NCBI RefSeq assembly: GCF_025837155.1
Contig: NZ_CP107549.1
Span: forward strand, 1,488,001-1,552,000
Origin: Pseudomonas sp. Z8(2022)
Lineage (GTDB): Bacteria; Pseudomonadota; Gammaproteobacteria; Pseudomonadales; Pseudomonadaceae
Direction of reading: 5' to 3'
Length of the DNA: 64,000 nt
Under the pieces are notes generated by a model. The model ran no database searches and was not told the origin of the DNA. It was given only the letters and a program-made list of their open reading frames with translations. The position numbers and the translations under genes are program-made. This document shows positions 1-9,297 of this stretch, piece by piece; position 1 is the first letter of the stretch; every line of letters starts with the position of its first letter.

Positions 1-47
1 TTCCAGTACTGTTGCATCATCGGGGTGTGTGCGGAGAGATCGGTCAT
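1..47 (-). CDS. mutS: DNA mismatch repair protein MutS, N-terminal fragment
   Basis: Only the first 15 codons lie inside the window; the rest of the gene runs off the left edge. Read on the minus strand from the ATG at 47, the peptide is MTDLSAHTPMMQQYW, which matches the conserved start of Pseudomonas MutS (the HTPMMQQY block). MutS is the mismatch-recognition ATPase of DNA repair. Its divergent position next to a cinA-like gene and recA matches the usual Pseudomonas order. The identification rests on a very short stretch plus this context, so it is strong but not complete. Confidence 0.85.
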   Translation of the reverse strand, partial: MTDLSAHTPMMQQYW

Positions 48-228
48 GCCGTGCCTTACGTGCGGTGGGTGTGACGAAACGGGGAATCTTCCCATACTTC
101 GCCTTTGCCGTGGACCCCGTCAGGCAGGCGATATGGCCTGCTACTGAATTGCAGCGGCTGGCGCTCATGGCCATTTCCACTGCCCGCGCAAGATGTGTAG
201 GGTTGGGCACTCGATGAAGGAGGCGAAC

Positions 229-729
229 ATGGACAGAATCAGTCAGCTGGCCGAGCAGCTTGGCGAGGCGCTGAAAAAGCAGGCCGCCCAGGTCAGTACT
301 GCAGAATCCTGCACGGGAGGCGGTATCGCCGAGGCGATTACGCGCATACCGGGCAGCTCGGCCTGGTTCGAGGCCGGGTATGTGACCTACTCCAATGAGC
401 AGAAAACCCGGCAGCTTGATGTTTGCGCTGATCTTTTCGCCAGCGTCGGCGCGGTCAGCCGGGAAGTGGTCGAAGCCATGGTACGCGGTGCGCAGGCGCA
501 CAGTCGGGCGCGTTACGCCGTTGCGGTCAGTGGCGTGGCAGGCCCTGATGGCGGCTCGCCGGAAAAGCCGGTTGGCACCGTCTGGCTGGCCTGGGGCGAT
601 GGCGAGAGCCTCTATAGCGTGCGCAAGCAGTTCTCCGGTAACCGTGACGAGGTGCGCCGACAGACGGTCGAGGCCGCTCTGGCGGGGCTTCTGCGCCTGT
701 TGGAGAAGGAAAATCCCGCATTGGGGTAG
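229..729 (+). CDS. pncC: CinA-type nicotinamide-nucleotide amidohydrolase (PncC family)
   Basis: This 166-residue protein is the stand-alone CinA C-terminal domain. Known members deamidate nicotinamide mononucleotide to nicotinate mononucleotide in the cytoplasm, recycling the NMN made by NAD-dependent DNA ligase. The conserved STAESCTGG segment lies about 23 residues from the start, with the family VSGVAGPDGG and KPVGTVW blocks further on. The ATG at 229 was chosen because an AAGGAGG ribosome site sits just upstream (217-223); the same frame is open further upstream without such a site. It lies directly before recA, the usual gammaproteobacterial arrangement. The PncC activity is inferred from the family. 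Confidence 0.92.
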   Translation: MDRISQLAEQLGEALKKQAAQVSTAESCTGGGIAEAITRIPGSSAWFEAGYVTYSNEQKTRQLDVCADLFASVGAVSREVVEAMVRGAQAHSRARYAVAVSGVAGPDGGSPEKPVGTVWLAWGDGESLYSVRKQFSGNRDEVRRQTVEAALAGLLRLLEKENPALG

Positions 730-756
730 GCGGGCGACTTGCCCTGTGGAATAATA

Positions 757-772
757 CTGTCTACTTATACAG
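757..772 (+). promoter_or_regulatory. LexA (SOS) operator upstream of recA
   Basis: The sequence CTGT-N8-ACAG (CTGTCTACTTATACAG) is an exact match to the LexA box core and ends 44 bp before the recA start. It implies classical SOS control of recA, possibly with read-through into recX. Confidence 0.93.
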
Positions 773-816
773 TTGTTGGCGGCCGCTGAGGCCCTTCAGA
801 GTACGTGAGGATGGTA

Positions 817-1860
817 ATGGACGAGAACAAGAAGCGCGCTTTGGCGGCTGCCCTGGGGCAGATCGAGAAGCAGTTCGGCAAGGGCGCAGTCATGCGCATG
901 GGCGATCATGAGCGTCAGGCGATTCCGGCCATTTCCACCGGCTCGCTGGGTCTGGATATCGCGCTGGGTATTGGCGGTTTGCCGAAAGGCCGTATCGTCG
1001 AGATCTACGGCCCTGAATCTTCCGGTAAGACCACGCTGACCCTGTCGGTCATTGCCGAAGCGCAGAAGCAGGGTGCCACCTGTGCCTTCGTCGATGCGGA
1101 GCATGCGCTGGATCCCGACTATGCCGGCAAGCTCGGTGTCAACGTCGATGACCTCCTGGTATCGCAGCCGGACACCGGCGAACAGGCTTTGGAAATCACC
1201 GACATGCTGGTGCGCTCCAATGCCATCGACGTGATCATCGTCGACTCCGTGGCGGCCCTGGTGCCCAAGGCGGAAATCGAAGGTGAGATGGGCGACATGC
1301 ACGTCGGCCTGCAGGCCCGACTGATGAGCCAGGCGCTGCGCAAGATTACCGGCAACATCAAGAACGCCAACTGCCTGGTGATCTTCATCAACCAGATTCG
1401 TATGAAGATCGGCGTGATGTTCGGCAGCCCGGAAACCACTACCGGTGGTAACGCGCTGAAGTTCTATTCCTCGGTTCGTCTGGACATCCGCCGTACCGGC
1501 GCGGTGAAGGAAGGCGAAGAGGTGGTGGGTAGCGAAACCCGCGTGAAGATCGTCAAGAACAAGGTCGCTCCTCCGTTCCGCCAGGCCGAATTCCAGATTC
1601 TGTATGGCAAGGGTATCTACCGTAATGGCGAGATCATCGACCTCGGCGTGCAGCAGGGCCTGATCGAGAAATCAGGCGCCTGGTACAGCTATCAGGGCAA
1701 CAAGATCGGCCAGGGCAAGGCCAATGCCGCCAAGTACCTGGAAGACAATCAGGAAGTGGCTCGCGAGATCGAAAATCAGATCCGCCAGAAGCTGTTGGTC
1801 AGCAGCGCTCCGGCCAAGGCTTCTGCTGACGATCTGGCCGACGCAGAAGTCGACTTCTAA
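817..1860 (+). CDS. recA: Recombinase RecA
   Basis: RecA (347 aa) is the strand-exchange ATPase of homologous recombination and the co-protease that triggers LexA cleavage. The Walker A motif GPESSGKT is at residues 65-72, and the conserved MSQALRKI and [12 protein letters not shown] blocks follow. The C-terminal tail is acidic ([10 protein letters not shown]). Three in-frame starts are possible (GTG 805, ATG 811, ATG 817). ATG 817 is chosen because it gives the family N-terminus [17 protein letters not shown] and leaves GTGAGG at 805-810 as the ribosome site. A LexA box lies upstream and recX follows 11 bp downstream. Confidence 0.98.
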   Translation: MDENKKRALAAALGQIEKQFGKGAVMRMGDHERQAIPAISTGSLGLDIALGIGGLPKGRIVEIYGPESSGKTTLTLSVIAEAQKQGATCAFVDAEHALDPDYAGKLGVNVDDLLVSQPDTGEQALEITDMLVRSNAIDVIIVDSVAALVPKAEIEGEMGDMHVGLQARLMSQALRKITGNIKNANCLVIFINQIRMKIGVMFGSPETTTGGNALKFYSSVRLDIRRTGAVKEGEEVVGSETRVKIVKNKVAPPFRQAEFQILYGKGIYRNGEIIDLGVQQGLIEKSGAWYSYQGNKIGQGKANAAKYLEDNQEVAREIENQIRQKLLVSSAPAKASADDLADAEVDF

Positions 1861-1871
1861 GCCGTCAGCGC

Positions 1872-2333
1872 ATGTCCGTCATACTGGATAATCCGCTTGC
1901 CGTCAGGCGAGCGGCCATGGATCTGCTGGCGCGACGTGAACATGGGCGCGTCGAACTGACGCGCAAGCTGCGCAAGCGCGGCGCACCCGAGGAAATGATC
2001 GAGGCTGCGCTGCAGCGCTTGGCCGAAGAGGGCTTGCTCTCGGAGGCCCGCTATCTGGAAAGCTTTGTCGCCTATCGGGCACGCGCCGGCTACGGTCCGC
2101 AGCGTATCCGTGAGGAACTGACGCAGCGAGGGCTGGCGCGCAGCGATATCGATCAGGCGTTGCGCGAGAGTGGTATCGACTGGTTCGAACAACTGCGTGA
2201 AACCTGGCAGCGCAAGTATTCCGGTCGTCTTCCCGGTGATGCCCGTGAGCGTGCCCAGCAGGGCCGTTTTCTGGCTTACCGTGGCTATTCGCTGGATATG
2301 ATCGGGCGTCTGTTACGCGGTTGTGACGAGTAG
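1872..2333 (+). CDS. recX: Regulatory protein RecX
   Basis: This 153-residue basic helical protein matches the RecX/OraA family, which binds RecA filaments and limits their growth. It shows the tandem three-helix repeat look of the family, with segments such as [33 protein letters not shown] and [14 protein letters not shown]. It starts 11 bp after the recA stop with no terminator between, so it is probably co-transcribed with recA and SOS-induced. The length is typical. The assignment is secure from family sequence and position. Confidence 0.95.
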   Translation: MSVILDNPLAVRRAAMDLLARREHGRVELTRKLRKRGAPEEMIEAALQRLAEEGLLSEARYLESFVAYRARAGYGPQRIREELTQRGLARSDIDQALRESGIDWFEQLRETWQRKYSGRLPGDARERAQQGRFLAYRGYSLDMIGRLLRGCDE

Positions 2334-2337
2334 TTGA

Positions 2338-3222
2338 TCATTCCGCTGTCTGCACGGTCAGCTGGCGCAGGTGACTCGGTACGTCAGGTGCGCCAGCCAG
2401 ACGCAAGCCTTCGCCCAGAGCCGTGGCGTCCTGGTGTTCCTTGGGCAGTAGAAGAAACTCGGGTGTGCCGGCTTTCTTCAGCAACGACAGCCGTGCATAG
2501 GGGATCGCATTGTCCAGCAGCAGCCCCATGAACGCAGGGTCGCTCCAGGCCGCTTCAGGCATGGCCAGCACGTGGTAGCAATTCTGCAAATCGTCCAGGC
2601 CGGCCTCATTCAAGCGGTAACGGACCAGATTGGCTGGCAGCTGTACCTCCAGCCCACGCCTGCGGGCGTAGGCAATTGCCCCGGCGAAGGACTCGCCTTG
2701 CATCTCACCTGACCAGAAGGTGCGCGAGCCACGCCAGTTGGCTTGACGCAACTCGATCGGCTCGCCAGCGAGAAAGCGCGGCAGTGCGAGGCTGATGGTC
2801 CTGACGAAATCTTTGTAACTGATGATGCGAACCTGCTTGCAGTGCTCGCTGGCCGCGTAGTCTTCGAAGCTTGCATAGCCTGGCGCCGGAAGCGGGCAGG
2901 CGAAACCGTCGATCATGCGCAGGTCGAAGGCCTGCAAGTGCTGCGTTTGCGCTTCCACGACCTGAGTCAGTGCTGCGTGGGCCTGGGCCTTGTCTTCCTG
3001 CACCGGGCCCGAGAGTGCGCCGCGAGGCAGGTTGAGCAGCAGCTGCAGTTGCGGGCCTTCGTGCCAGCAGATGCTCTTGACCGCGGCGGGCAGGGGTTTG
3101 AAGGGCAGGCGCAAGGCGCTCGCTCTGGCAAAGATCTGCCGTGAGCCACGCCCGAGCAGGCCCATGCGCTGAGCAAGAGCTGCCAGACGGCTGCTGAGGG
3201 TTGAGGATTCGGACAGGCTCAT
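2338..3222 (-). CDS. Conserved hypothetical protein of Pseudomonas
   Basis: The 294-residue product has no motif I can tie to a reaction. It is probably soluble: there is no signal peptide or convincing membrane helix. It contains many aromatic and Arg residues (for example NWRGSRTFWSG) and a His/Cys-containing middle part (CWHEGPQLQLLLNLPRG, YAASEHCKQVRIISYKDFV). I half-recall a Pseudomonas family of unknown function (DUF6685) at this locus after recX but cannot confirm it. ATG 3222 is preferred because it gives MSLSESS; an upstream ATG at 3285 would add 21 residues of unlikely sequence. It converges on recX with a 4 bp gap. Confidence 0.75.
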   Translation of the reverse strand: MSLSESSTLSSRLAALAQRMGLLGRGSRQIFARASALRLPFKPLPAAVKSICWHEGPQLQLLLNLPRGALSGPVQEDKAQAHAALTQVVEAQTQHLQAFDLRMIDGFACPLPAPGYASFEDYAASEHCKQVRIISYKDFVRTISLALPRFLAGEPIELRQANWRGSRTFWSGEMQGESFAGAIAYARRRGLEVQLPANLVRYRLNEAGLDDLQNCYHVLAMPEAAWSDPAFMGLLLDNAIPYARLSLLKKAGTPEFLLLPKEHQDATALGEGLRLAGAPDVPSHLRQLTVQTAE

Positions 3223-3366
3223 GGCCGACAGATCGTTCCTGAGGCGTCTATTGCAGTGTGGCAGACGCGCACGACTGTTGCCCATATGGCGCTGCGTAGC
3301 GCATGAGCGCCAGCGGCTGTACAGGTCTGTGGCAAAATAGCCGCATTCATTTGCGAGGGCGCCTCC

Positions 3367-3588
3367 ATGCCCAGCTTGGTGCTGGATATTGCGTTATCGG
3401 CCGAACGATTGCAGGCCATCTATCGTGGCCACGCCAACCGGATTATGGCGCAAAGCCGAGACGGGCGCCGCGTCAGTTTGCCGGCCCACCACCTGCGGCC
3501 GTATCTGACCCACGCCGGCATCTATGGTTCCTTCGTGCTGGAATTCAGCAATACCGGCGAGTTGCTGAGCTTACGCCCTTTGGACTGA
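3367..3588 (+). CDS. DUF2835 family small protein
   Basis: This 73-residue protein fits the DUF2835 family: an N-terminal beta segment (LVLDIALSAERLQAIYRG), the SRDGRRVSLPAHHLRPYLTHAGI block, then GSFVLEFSNTGEL. The family is common in Pseudomonas and has no known function; a small beta-rich PilZ- or SH3-like fold is only a guess. It is divergent from the upstream hypothetical gene and lies just before pyrD in the same direction. The start at 3367 gives the typical MPSLVLDI opening. Confidence 0.85.
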   Translation: MPSLVLDIALSAERLQAIYRGHANRIMAQSRDGRRVSLPAHHLRPYLTHAGIYGSFVLEFSNTGELLSLRPLD

Positions 3589-3675
3589 TCTGGCGCGCTT
3601 GCCTCGCGCCGATGGTGCCAGCGCGGCTATAATCGCCGGTCTGCCAACCCTCTACCTGTCGAGCTAAGCCTGCCC

Positions 3676-4698
3676 ATGTATTCCCTGGCCCGCGAGCTGC
3701 TGTTCAAACTGTCCCCGGAAACCTCTCACGAGCTGTCCATCGATCTGATCGGTGCCGGCGGCCGGCTGGGGCTCAATGGTTTGCTGACCAAGGCGCCGGC
3801 CAGCCTGCCGGTGAACGTGATGGGCCTGCAGTTCGCCAATCCCGTCGGTCTGGCGGCGGGGCTGGACAAGAACGGTGATGCCATCGATGGCTTCGCCCAG
3901 CTCGGTTTAGGTTTCGTCGAGATCGGTACCGTGACGCCGCGGCCGCAGCCGGGCAATCCCAAGCCGCGTCTGTTCCGTCTGCCCGAGGCCGAGGCGGTGA
4001 TCAATCGTATGGGGTTCAACAACCACGGCGTCGATCATCTGCTGGCGCGGGTACGTGCCGCGAAGTTCAAGGGTGTGCTGGGCATCAATATCGGCAAGAA
4101 CTTCGATACGCCGGTCGAGCGTGCGGTGGATGATTACCTGACCTGCCTGGACAAGGTCTACGCCCATGCCAGCTACGTCACGGTCAACGTCAGTTCGCCC
4201 AACACTCCAGGGCTGCGCAGCTTGCAGTTCGGCGATTCGCTCAAGGAGCTGCTCGAGGCGCTGCGTCGCCGTCAGGAAGACCTAACCCAGGAACATGGCA
4301 AGCGCGTGCCGCTGGCGATCAAGATTGCCCCGGACATGAGCGATGAGGAAACCGCGTTGGTCGCTTCTGCGCTATTGGGCGCGGATATGGATGCGGTGAT
4401 TGCCACCAATACCACCCTCAGCCGCGAAGGCGTCGAGGGCCTGGCCCACGCCGACGAAGCTGGTGGTCTCTCCGGTGCGCCGGTGCGTGACAAGAGCACG
4501 CACATCGTCAAGGTGCTGGCTGGCGAACTGTCGGGCCGTCTGCCGATCATCGCGGTTGGTGGTATTACCGAGGGCAAGCACGCAGCGGAGAAGATTGCTG
4601 CAGGGGCGAGCCTGGTACAGATCTATTCGGGATTCATCTACAAGGGGCCGGCATTGATTCGCGAGGCGGTGGATGCGATTGCGGCGTTGCGCAAATAA
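3676..4698 (+). CDS. pyrD: Dihydroorotate dehydrogenase (quinone), class 2
   Basis: PyrD (340 aa) is the FMN enzyme that oxidises dihydroorotate to orotate at the inner membrane and passes the electrons to quinone. The N-terminal helices ([24 protein letters not shown]) are the membrane-contact region typical of class 2. Conserved parts include [34 protein letters not shown] with the catalytic Ser, KIAPD and the C-terminal VGGITEG. The length matches class 2 enzymes. A strong hairpin follows the stop, so the gene probably forms its own transcription unit. Confidence 0.97.
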   Translation: MYSLARELLFKLSPETSHELSIDLIGAGGRLGLNGLLTKAPASLPVNVMGLQFANPVGLAAGLDKNGDAIDGFAQLGLGFVEIGTVTPRPQPGNPKPRLFRLPEAEAVINRMGFNNHGVDHLLARVRAAKFKGVLGINIGKNFDTPVERAVDDYLTCLDKVYAHASYVTVNVSSPNTPGLRSLQFGDSLKELLEALRRRQEDLTQEHGKRVPLAIKIAPDMSDEETALVASALLGADMDAVIATNTTLSREGVEGLAHADEAGGLSGAPVRDKSTHIVKVLAGELSGRLPIIAVGGITEGKHAAEKIAAGASLVQIYSGFIYKGPALIREAVDAIAALRK

Positions 4699-4714
4699 GC
4701 GGCATGAATAAATA

Positions 4715-4734
4715 GGGCTCCCGAAGGAGCCCTT
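4715..4734 (+). terminator. Rho-independent terminator after pyrD
   Basis: A perfect 7 bp inverted repeat (GGGCTCC / GGAGCCC) closes a CGAA tetraloop, followed by a short T-containing stretch. It sits 16 bp after the pyrD stop. The U tract is weak. Confidence 0.75.
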
Positions 4735-4791
4735 GGGCTTGCGCCCGCCGCCCGGAGGGGGTCGGCATGGTGAAGTCGGGTGTGATCCTGA

Positions 4792-5007
4792 TCAGCCGAC
4801 AGCGTGAAGTTCGTTGAGTCGATGAATACCGGCTGTGCCGGTCAGCCCATCCCAGTTGTCGCCGCGGCCCTCACGCCAGCCATTGAGCCAGGCCTGACGA
4901 ACCGAGGGTAGGGTAAAGGGGCAGAGTTCGCGGGATTTACCATTGATGCCGTATTGATAGCCGCGCAAAAAAGCTCTTTCTAACGGATCACGCTTAAGTC
5001 TTCTCAT
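4792..5007 (-). CDS. rmf: Ribosome modulation factor
   Basis: Rmf (71 aa, basic) binds 70S ribosomes in stationary phase and promotes their dimerisation into hibernating 100S particles. The family features are plain: MRRLKRDPLERAFLRGYQYG, then CPFTLPSVRQAWLNGWREGR and the DNWDGLTG end. The length is close to other pseudomonad Rmf proteins. The upstream transcribed region on the minus strand can form three consecutive hairpins (see 5045-5113). Growth-phase or stringent control is expected for the family; no sigma element was identified here. Confidence 0.96.
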   Translation of the reverse strand: MRRLKRDPLERAFLRGYQYGINGKSRELCPFTLPSVRQAWLNGWREGRGDNWDGLTGTAGIHRLNELHAVG

Positions 5008-5044
5008 AGGGTGTTGCCCTCACTGTTGACTGTTATGTCCCGTT

Positions 5045-5113
5045 GGCCCTGTAGCAGGGCCGGGCAGAAATCGTTCTGCCTACGAAAGCCCGCTGCCGGC
5101 GTGGCGGACTTTC
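5045..5113 (-). ncRNA. Structured 5' leader of rmf (rmf RNA motif)
   Basis: Read on the minus strand, the rmf leader contains three hairpins in a row. The first pairs 5104-5113 with 5084-5093 (10 bp with one G-U). The second pairs 5074-5080 with 5063-5069 (7 bp, 4-base loop). The third pairs 5055-5061 with 5045-5051 (7 bp, 3-base loop). Rmf follows about 38 bases later. A conserved 'rmf RNA motif' was described from comparative genomics in Pseudomonas rmf leaders. The match by position and architecture is good, but I have not aligned it to the published model. The rest of 5114-5424 shows no gene. Confidence 0.65.
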
Positions 5114-5424
5114 TGTGCCTTCGCCGTTGCAGCGAAAGCCTTAGGTAGTGTTCTAACGAATGCACCGAGGGCTGTGAATGATCGATTTGTCATAAGGGCG
5201 TAACCTAAATGCGGGTCATGCCATAAGGGCGCTGGGAATATGTCCAGCCTCTGAGAGCGAAGCGCCGCCATAGCTGGCTGTGCGCGCCGATGCCTTCATT
5301 TTGCTAGTGCAAATGAGAGTGCTTACTTATTCCGACGAAGGGTCGCACTGTGACCTTTTGTCACTTATTTTGAGTCGAGGTGCGGCGAGGCACCTCCCTG
5401 ATTGCCATAGGCAGCGGAACATTC

Positions 5425-7602
5425 ATGTCTGATCGTTACGAAATCGTGCTGACCTGCCCCAAAGGGCTCGAAGGCCTGTTGCTGGAAGAGGCCAAGGCGC
5501 TGGGCCTGGAGGAGGCGCGTGAACAGACCGCCGCCGTCCGTGGGCAGGCCGAGATCGAGGTGGCCTACCGGCTGTGCCTGTGGTCGCGGCTGGCCAACCG
5601 CGTGCTGCTGGTACTGTCGCGCTTTGCCATGAACAACGCCGATGAGCTGTACGAAGGCGTCAAGGCGGTGGACTGGCAGGACCATCTTGAGCCGGCTGGC
5701 AGTCTGGCGGTGGAGTTCAGCGGCAATGGCTCCGGCATCGACAACACCCATTTCGGCGCGCTCAAGGTCAAGGATGCGATCGTCGACCGGCTGCGCACGG
5801 CTGGCGGCGAGCGTCCCAGCATCGACAAGCTCAACCCCGATTTGCGCGTGCATCTGCGCTTGGATCGCGGTGAGGCGGTGCTGTCTCTGGACCTCTCCGG
5901 GCACAGCCTGCACCAGCGGGGTTATCGTCTGCAGCAGGGCGCTGCGCCGCTGAAGGAAAACCTCGCCGCCGCGGTGCTGATTCGCGCCGGCTGGCCGCGT
6001 ATCGCCGCCGAGGGCGGCGCGCTGGCCGACCCCATGTGCGGGGTGGGTACCTTCCTGATCGAGGCCGCGTTGATGGCTGCCGACATCGCGCCCAATCTCA
6101 AGCGCGAACGCTGGGGTTTTTCCAACTGGCTCGGGCATGTGCCGGCCATCTGGAAGAAGCTGCATGCAGAGGCCGAGCAGCGTGCTGCGGTGGGGCTGGC
6201 CAAGCCGCCGCTGTGGATTCGTGGTTATGAAGCCGACCCGCGTCTGATCCAGCCGGGGCGCAACAACGTCGAGCGCGCAGGCCTCTCGGATTGGGTGAAG
6301 ATCTACCAGGGTGAGCTGGGCAGTTTCGAGCCGCGTCCGGACCAGAATCAGAAAGGCCTGGTGATCAGCAACCCGCCCTATGGCGAACGCCTGGGCGACG
6401 AAGCCAGTCTGCTGTACCTCTATCAGAACCTTGGTGAGCGTCTGCGTCAGGCCTGCCTGGGTTGGGAAGCGGCGGTGTTCACCGGCGCACCGGAGCTGGG
6501 CAAGCGCATGGGCCTGCGCAGCCACAAGCAGTACTCCTTCTGGAACGGTGCACTGCCGTGCAAGCTGTTGCTGATCAAGGTGCAGACCGAACAGTTCGTC
6601 ACCGGTGAGCGACGCACCAAGGCAGCCGCCGAGCCCCTGGCCGAAGCACCGCAGCAGGCGCGTCTGTCCGAAGGCGGGCAGATGTTCGCCAACCGTTTGC
6701 AGAAGAACCTCAAGCAACTGGGCAAGTGGGCGCGCCGCGAAGGCATCGAGTGTTACCGTCTGTACGATGCCGACATGCCGGAGTACGCCCTGGCGGTCGA
6801 CCTCTATGGCGACTGGGTGCATGTGCAGGAATACGCCGCGCCGCGTTCGGTCGATCCGGACAAGGCTCAGGCGCGTCTGCTCGACGCGCTGGCGGCAATC
6901 CCGCAGGCGCTGGGGGTGGCGCAGAATCGTGTGGCGATCAAGCGTCGTGAGCGCCAGACCGGCACCAAGCAGTATCAGCGTCAGGCTGCCCAGGGGCAGT
7001 TCATGGAGGTCAGTGAGGGCGGGGTCAAGCTGCTGGTCAATCTCACCGACTATCTGGATACCGGGCTGTTTCTCGATCACCGCCCGCTGCGCCTGCGCAT
7101 CCAGCGCGAGGCAGCCGGCAAGCGCTTCCTCAACCTGTTCTGCTACACCGCAACGGCGACCGTGCATGCGGCCAAGGGCGGAGCACGCAGCACCACCAGT
7201 GTCGATCTGTCGAAAACCTACCTGGACTGGGCGCGGCGCAACCTGTCGCTCAACGGTTTTTCCGACAAGCATCGTCTGGAGCAGGGGGATGTGATGGCCT
7301 GGCTGGGCGAGGATCGCGGTGAGTACGATCTGATCTTCATCGATCCGCCGACCTTCTCCAACTCCAAGCGCATGGAGGGTGTGTTCGATGTGCAGCGCGA
7401 CCATGTCGAGTTGCTCGACATGGCCATGGCTCGCCTGGCGGGTGGCGGTGTGCTGTATTTCTCCAACAACTTCCGCAAATTCCAGCTCGAGGAGAGTCTG
7501 GTGGCGCGTTACCAGGTCGAAGAAATCAGCGCGCAGACCCTGGATCCGGATTTTGCCCGCAACCCGAAGATCCACCGGGCCTGGCGTTTCACTGCGCGCT
7601 GA
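5425..7602 (+). CDS. rlmL: Bifunctional 23S rRNA methyltransferase RlmL/RlmK
   Basis: This 725-residue fusion protein makes m2G2445 (N-terminal RlmL part) and m7G2069 (C-terminal RlmK part) in 23S rRNA. An N-terminal THUMP region is followed by the first Rossmann methyltransferase domain, with DPMCGVGTFLIEAA and the catalytic NPPYGERL near residue 316. The second methyltransferase has FLNLFCYTATATVHAA and DPPTFSNSKRM near residue 640. ATG 5425 was chosen for the typical MSDRYEIVLTCPKGLE start; the open frame extends upstream to 5380 with no family similarity. The two-domain architecture and length are normal for gammaproteobacteria. Confidence 0.96.
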   Translation: MSDRYEIVLTCPKGLEGLLLEEAKALGLEEAREQTAAVRGQAEIEVAYRLCLWSRLANRVLLVLSRFAMNNADELYEGVKAVDWQDHLEPAGSLAVEFSGNGSGIDNTHFGALKVKDAIVDRLRTAGGERPSIDKLNPDLRVHLRLDRGEAVLSLDLSGHSLHQRGYRLQQGAAPLKENLAAAVLIRAGWPRIAAEGGALADPMCGVGTFLIEAALMAADIAPNLKRERWGFSNWLGHVPAIWKKLHAEAEQRAAVGLAKPPLWIRGYEADPRLIQPGRNNVERAGLSDWVKIYQGELGSFEPRPDQNQKGLVISNPPYGERLGDEASLLYLYQNLGERLRQACLGWEAAVFTGAPELGKRMGLRSHKQYSFWNGALPCKLLLIKVQTEQFVTGERRTKAAAEPLAEAPQQARLSEGGQMFANRLQKNLKQLGKWARREGIECYRLYDADMPEYALAVDLYGDWVHVQEYAAPRSVDPDKAQARLLDALAAIPQALGVAQNRVAIKRRERQTGTKQYQRQAAQGQFMEVSEGGVKLLVNLTDYLDTGLFLDHRPLRLRIQREAAGKRFLNLFCYTATATVHAAKGGARSTTSVDLSKTYLDWARRNLSLNGFSDKHRLEQGDVMAWLGEDRGEYDLIFIDPPTFSNSKRMEGVFDVQRDHVELLDMAMARLAGGGVLYFSNNFRKFQLEESLVARYQVEEISAQTLDPDFARNPKIHRAWRFTAR

Positions 7603-7617
7603 CTGCTACAAAAATCG

Positions 7618-9054
7618 TCAGCGCTTGGGCTGCTGGTAGGTTTCCAGCAGAACCTGGTCAAGGACCGAGGCGGCGCCCCAGGGTTTGGGGTCGTTGAGGA
7701 TGGCGACCACGGCCCAGTCCTGACCATTGCTGTCGCGGCTGTAGCCGGCGATGGCACGCACATTGTTCAGAGTGCCGGTCTTGATGTGCGCCTCGCCCAC
7801 CAGCGGTGTGCGTTGCAGACGCCGGCGCATGGTGCCGTCCATCGCCACCAGCGGCATGGAACTGCGGAATTCCGCTGCATAGGGGCTGCGCCAGGCAGCC
7901 TGGAGAATCTGCGCCATCTCGCGGGCGCTGATGCGCTCGGCGCGTGACAATCCGGAGCCGTTCTCCATCACCAGATGCGGTGCGGTAATGCCCTTGCGTG
8001 CCAGCCAGTTGCGGATGACCCGCTGCGCAGCCATGGCGTCGTCCTGATCGGCTTCGGTACGGAATTGTGCACCGATGCTGAGGAACAGCTGCCGGGCCAT
8101 GGTGTTGTTGCTGTACTTGTTGATGTCGCGGACGATCTCCACCACATCCGGTGAAAAGGCGCGTACCAGCATGCGCGCATCGTCCGGGACGATGCCCTGG
8201 CGGTCCTTGCCGAGAATCTTGCCGCCCAGTTCCTGCCAGATGCCACGTACCGCGCCTGCGGCGTAGCTGGGGTGATCCAGCAGAGACAGATAGGTCTGCG
8301 CGCTGCAGCCTTCGGCCAGCTGGCCGCTGACGATCAGTGTGGTGCCGTCGAACTGGTCCACCGTGTTGTAGCGAATGTCCGGCCAGGATGGGCACTTGCC
8401 GGCCTTGAGCAGACGCACCTGATTGTCGATGCGTATCGATGCGATGGGTGGGTCCATGGCGATACTCACCTTGCCGTCTTCGGCACGGGTGATGAAGCGT
8501 TGCGCCTTGAGGTTGACCAGCAGCGAGTCCGGGTTTACCAGGAAGGGCTTGTTGGCGTCGCCGCCGTCGTCATTGAAGGCCGGCAGCTGAGGGGCGACGA
8601 AGAAGCTGCGATCCAGCACCAGATCGCCCTGGACCTGACGTACGCCGTTGATGCGCAGGTCGCGCAGCAGCAGCCAGAGCTTTTCCATGTTCAGTTTCGG
8701 GTCGCCGCCACCCTTGAGGTAGAGATTGCCGTGCAGCACGCCGTCCTTCAGGGGGCCGTCGGCATAGAACTCGGTCTGCCACTGATGATTGGGGCCCAGC
8801 AGTTCCAGTGCCGCGTAGGTGGTCACCAGCTTCATGGTGGAGGCCGGGTTGACCGAAACATCGGCGTTGAACTGCAGGCCACCGGTCTGCCCGCCCAGGG
8901 GGACGGTCATCACTGACAGCGAATTGTCGGGGATCTTGTTGGCCTTGAGCGCCTGCTCCACCTTGCTCGGTAGTGTGGCGCCGGCGGCGTGGCAGGAGAG
9001 GGCGAGGGGGAGAAGCACGGCGCTCAGCGCCAGTTGGCGAAACCGCTGAATCAT
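7618..9054 (-). CDS. dacB: D-alanyl-D-alanine carboxypeptidase/endopeptidase (PBP4, peptidase S13)
   Basis: The 478-residue product is a periplasmic low-molecular-weight penicillin-binding protein that trims peptidoglycan side chains and cross-links. A signal peptide (MIQRFRQLALSAVLLPLALSCHA) is followed by the three active-site motifs: STMK with Ser72, SNN in NKYSNNTMAR, and KTG in HIKTGTLNN. The start at 9054 was preferred over an upstream in-frame start at 9102 because it begins directly at the signal peptide. The gene converges on rlmL with a 15 bp gap. Family and motifs are unambiguous; the dacB symbol follows E. coli and Pseudomonas usage. Confidence 0.94.
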   Translation of the reverse strand: MIQRFRQLALSAVLLPLALSCHAAGATLPSKVEQALKANKIPDNSLSVMTVPLGGQTGGLQFNADVSVNPASTMKLVTTYAALELLGPNHQWQTEFYADGPLKDGVLHGNLYLKGGGDPKLNMEKLWLLLRDLRINGVRQVQGDLVLDRSFFVAPQLPAFNDDGGDANKPFLVNPDSLLVNLKAQRFITRAEDGKVSIAMDPPIASIRIDNQVRLLKAGKCPSWPDIRYNTVDQFDGTTLIVSGQLAEGCSAQTYLSLLDHPSYAAGAVRGIWQELGGKILGKDRQGIVPDDARMLVRAFSPDVVEIVRDINKYSNNTMARQLFLSIGAQFRTEADQDDAMAAQRVIRNWLARKGITAPHLVMENGSGLSRAERISAREMAQILQAAWRSPYAAEFRSSMPLVAMDGTMRRRLQRTPLVGEAHIKTGTLNNVRAIAGYSRDSNGQDWAVVAILNDPKPWGAASVLDQVLLETYQQPKR

Positions 9055-9297
9055 GTACAGAACCTTCCGCAGCCAGGCGGGAGTAACGAAGGAGACAGAC
9101 AAGCGACAGTCCGGCTCGGAGAAAAGTTGCCGATATTATGCCGCAAGAGCCGGTCCGCAGTCGGCCCCGTCCGCCTGGAAACCTCGCGACAGACAGCAGG
9201 TGTTCGGCCTCGACGGGGACCGCTCGGGACACAAAACGGGCGCTCGGCCGGCGAAACTGCTAGAGTGCCGCGCGTTATCACCTTTGAGGATTGTTTC

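Noticed and set aside
5365..7575. A 736-codon open frame on the strand opposite rlmKL
   Set aside because: The translation has no family features and is rich in His, Gln and Arg as expected from the antisense of a GC-rich gene; rlmKL accounts for the region.
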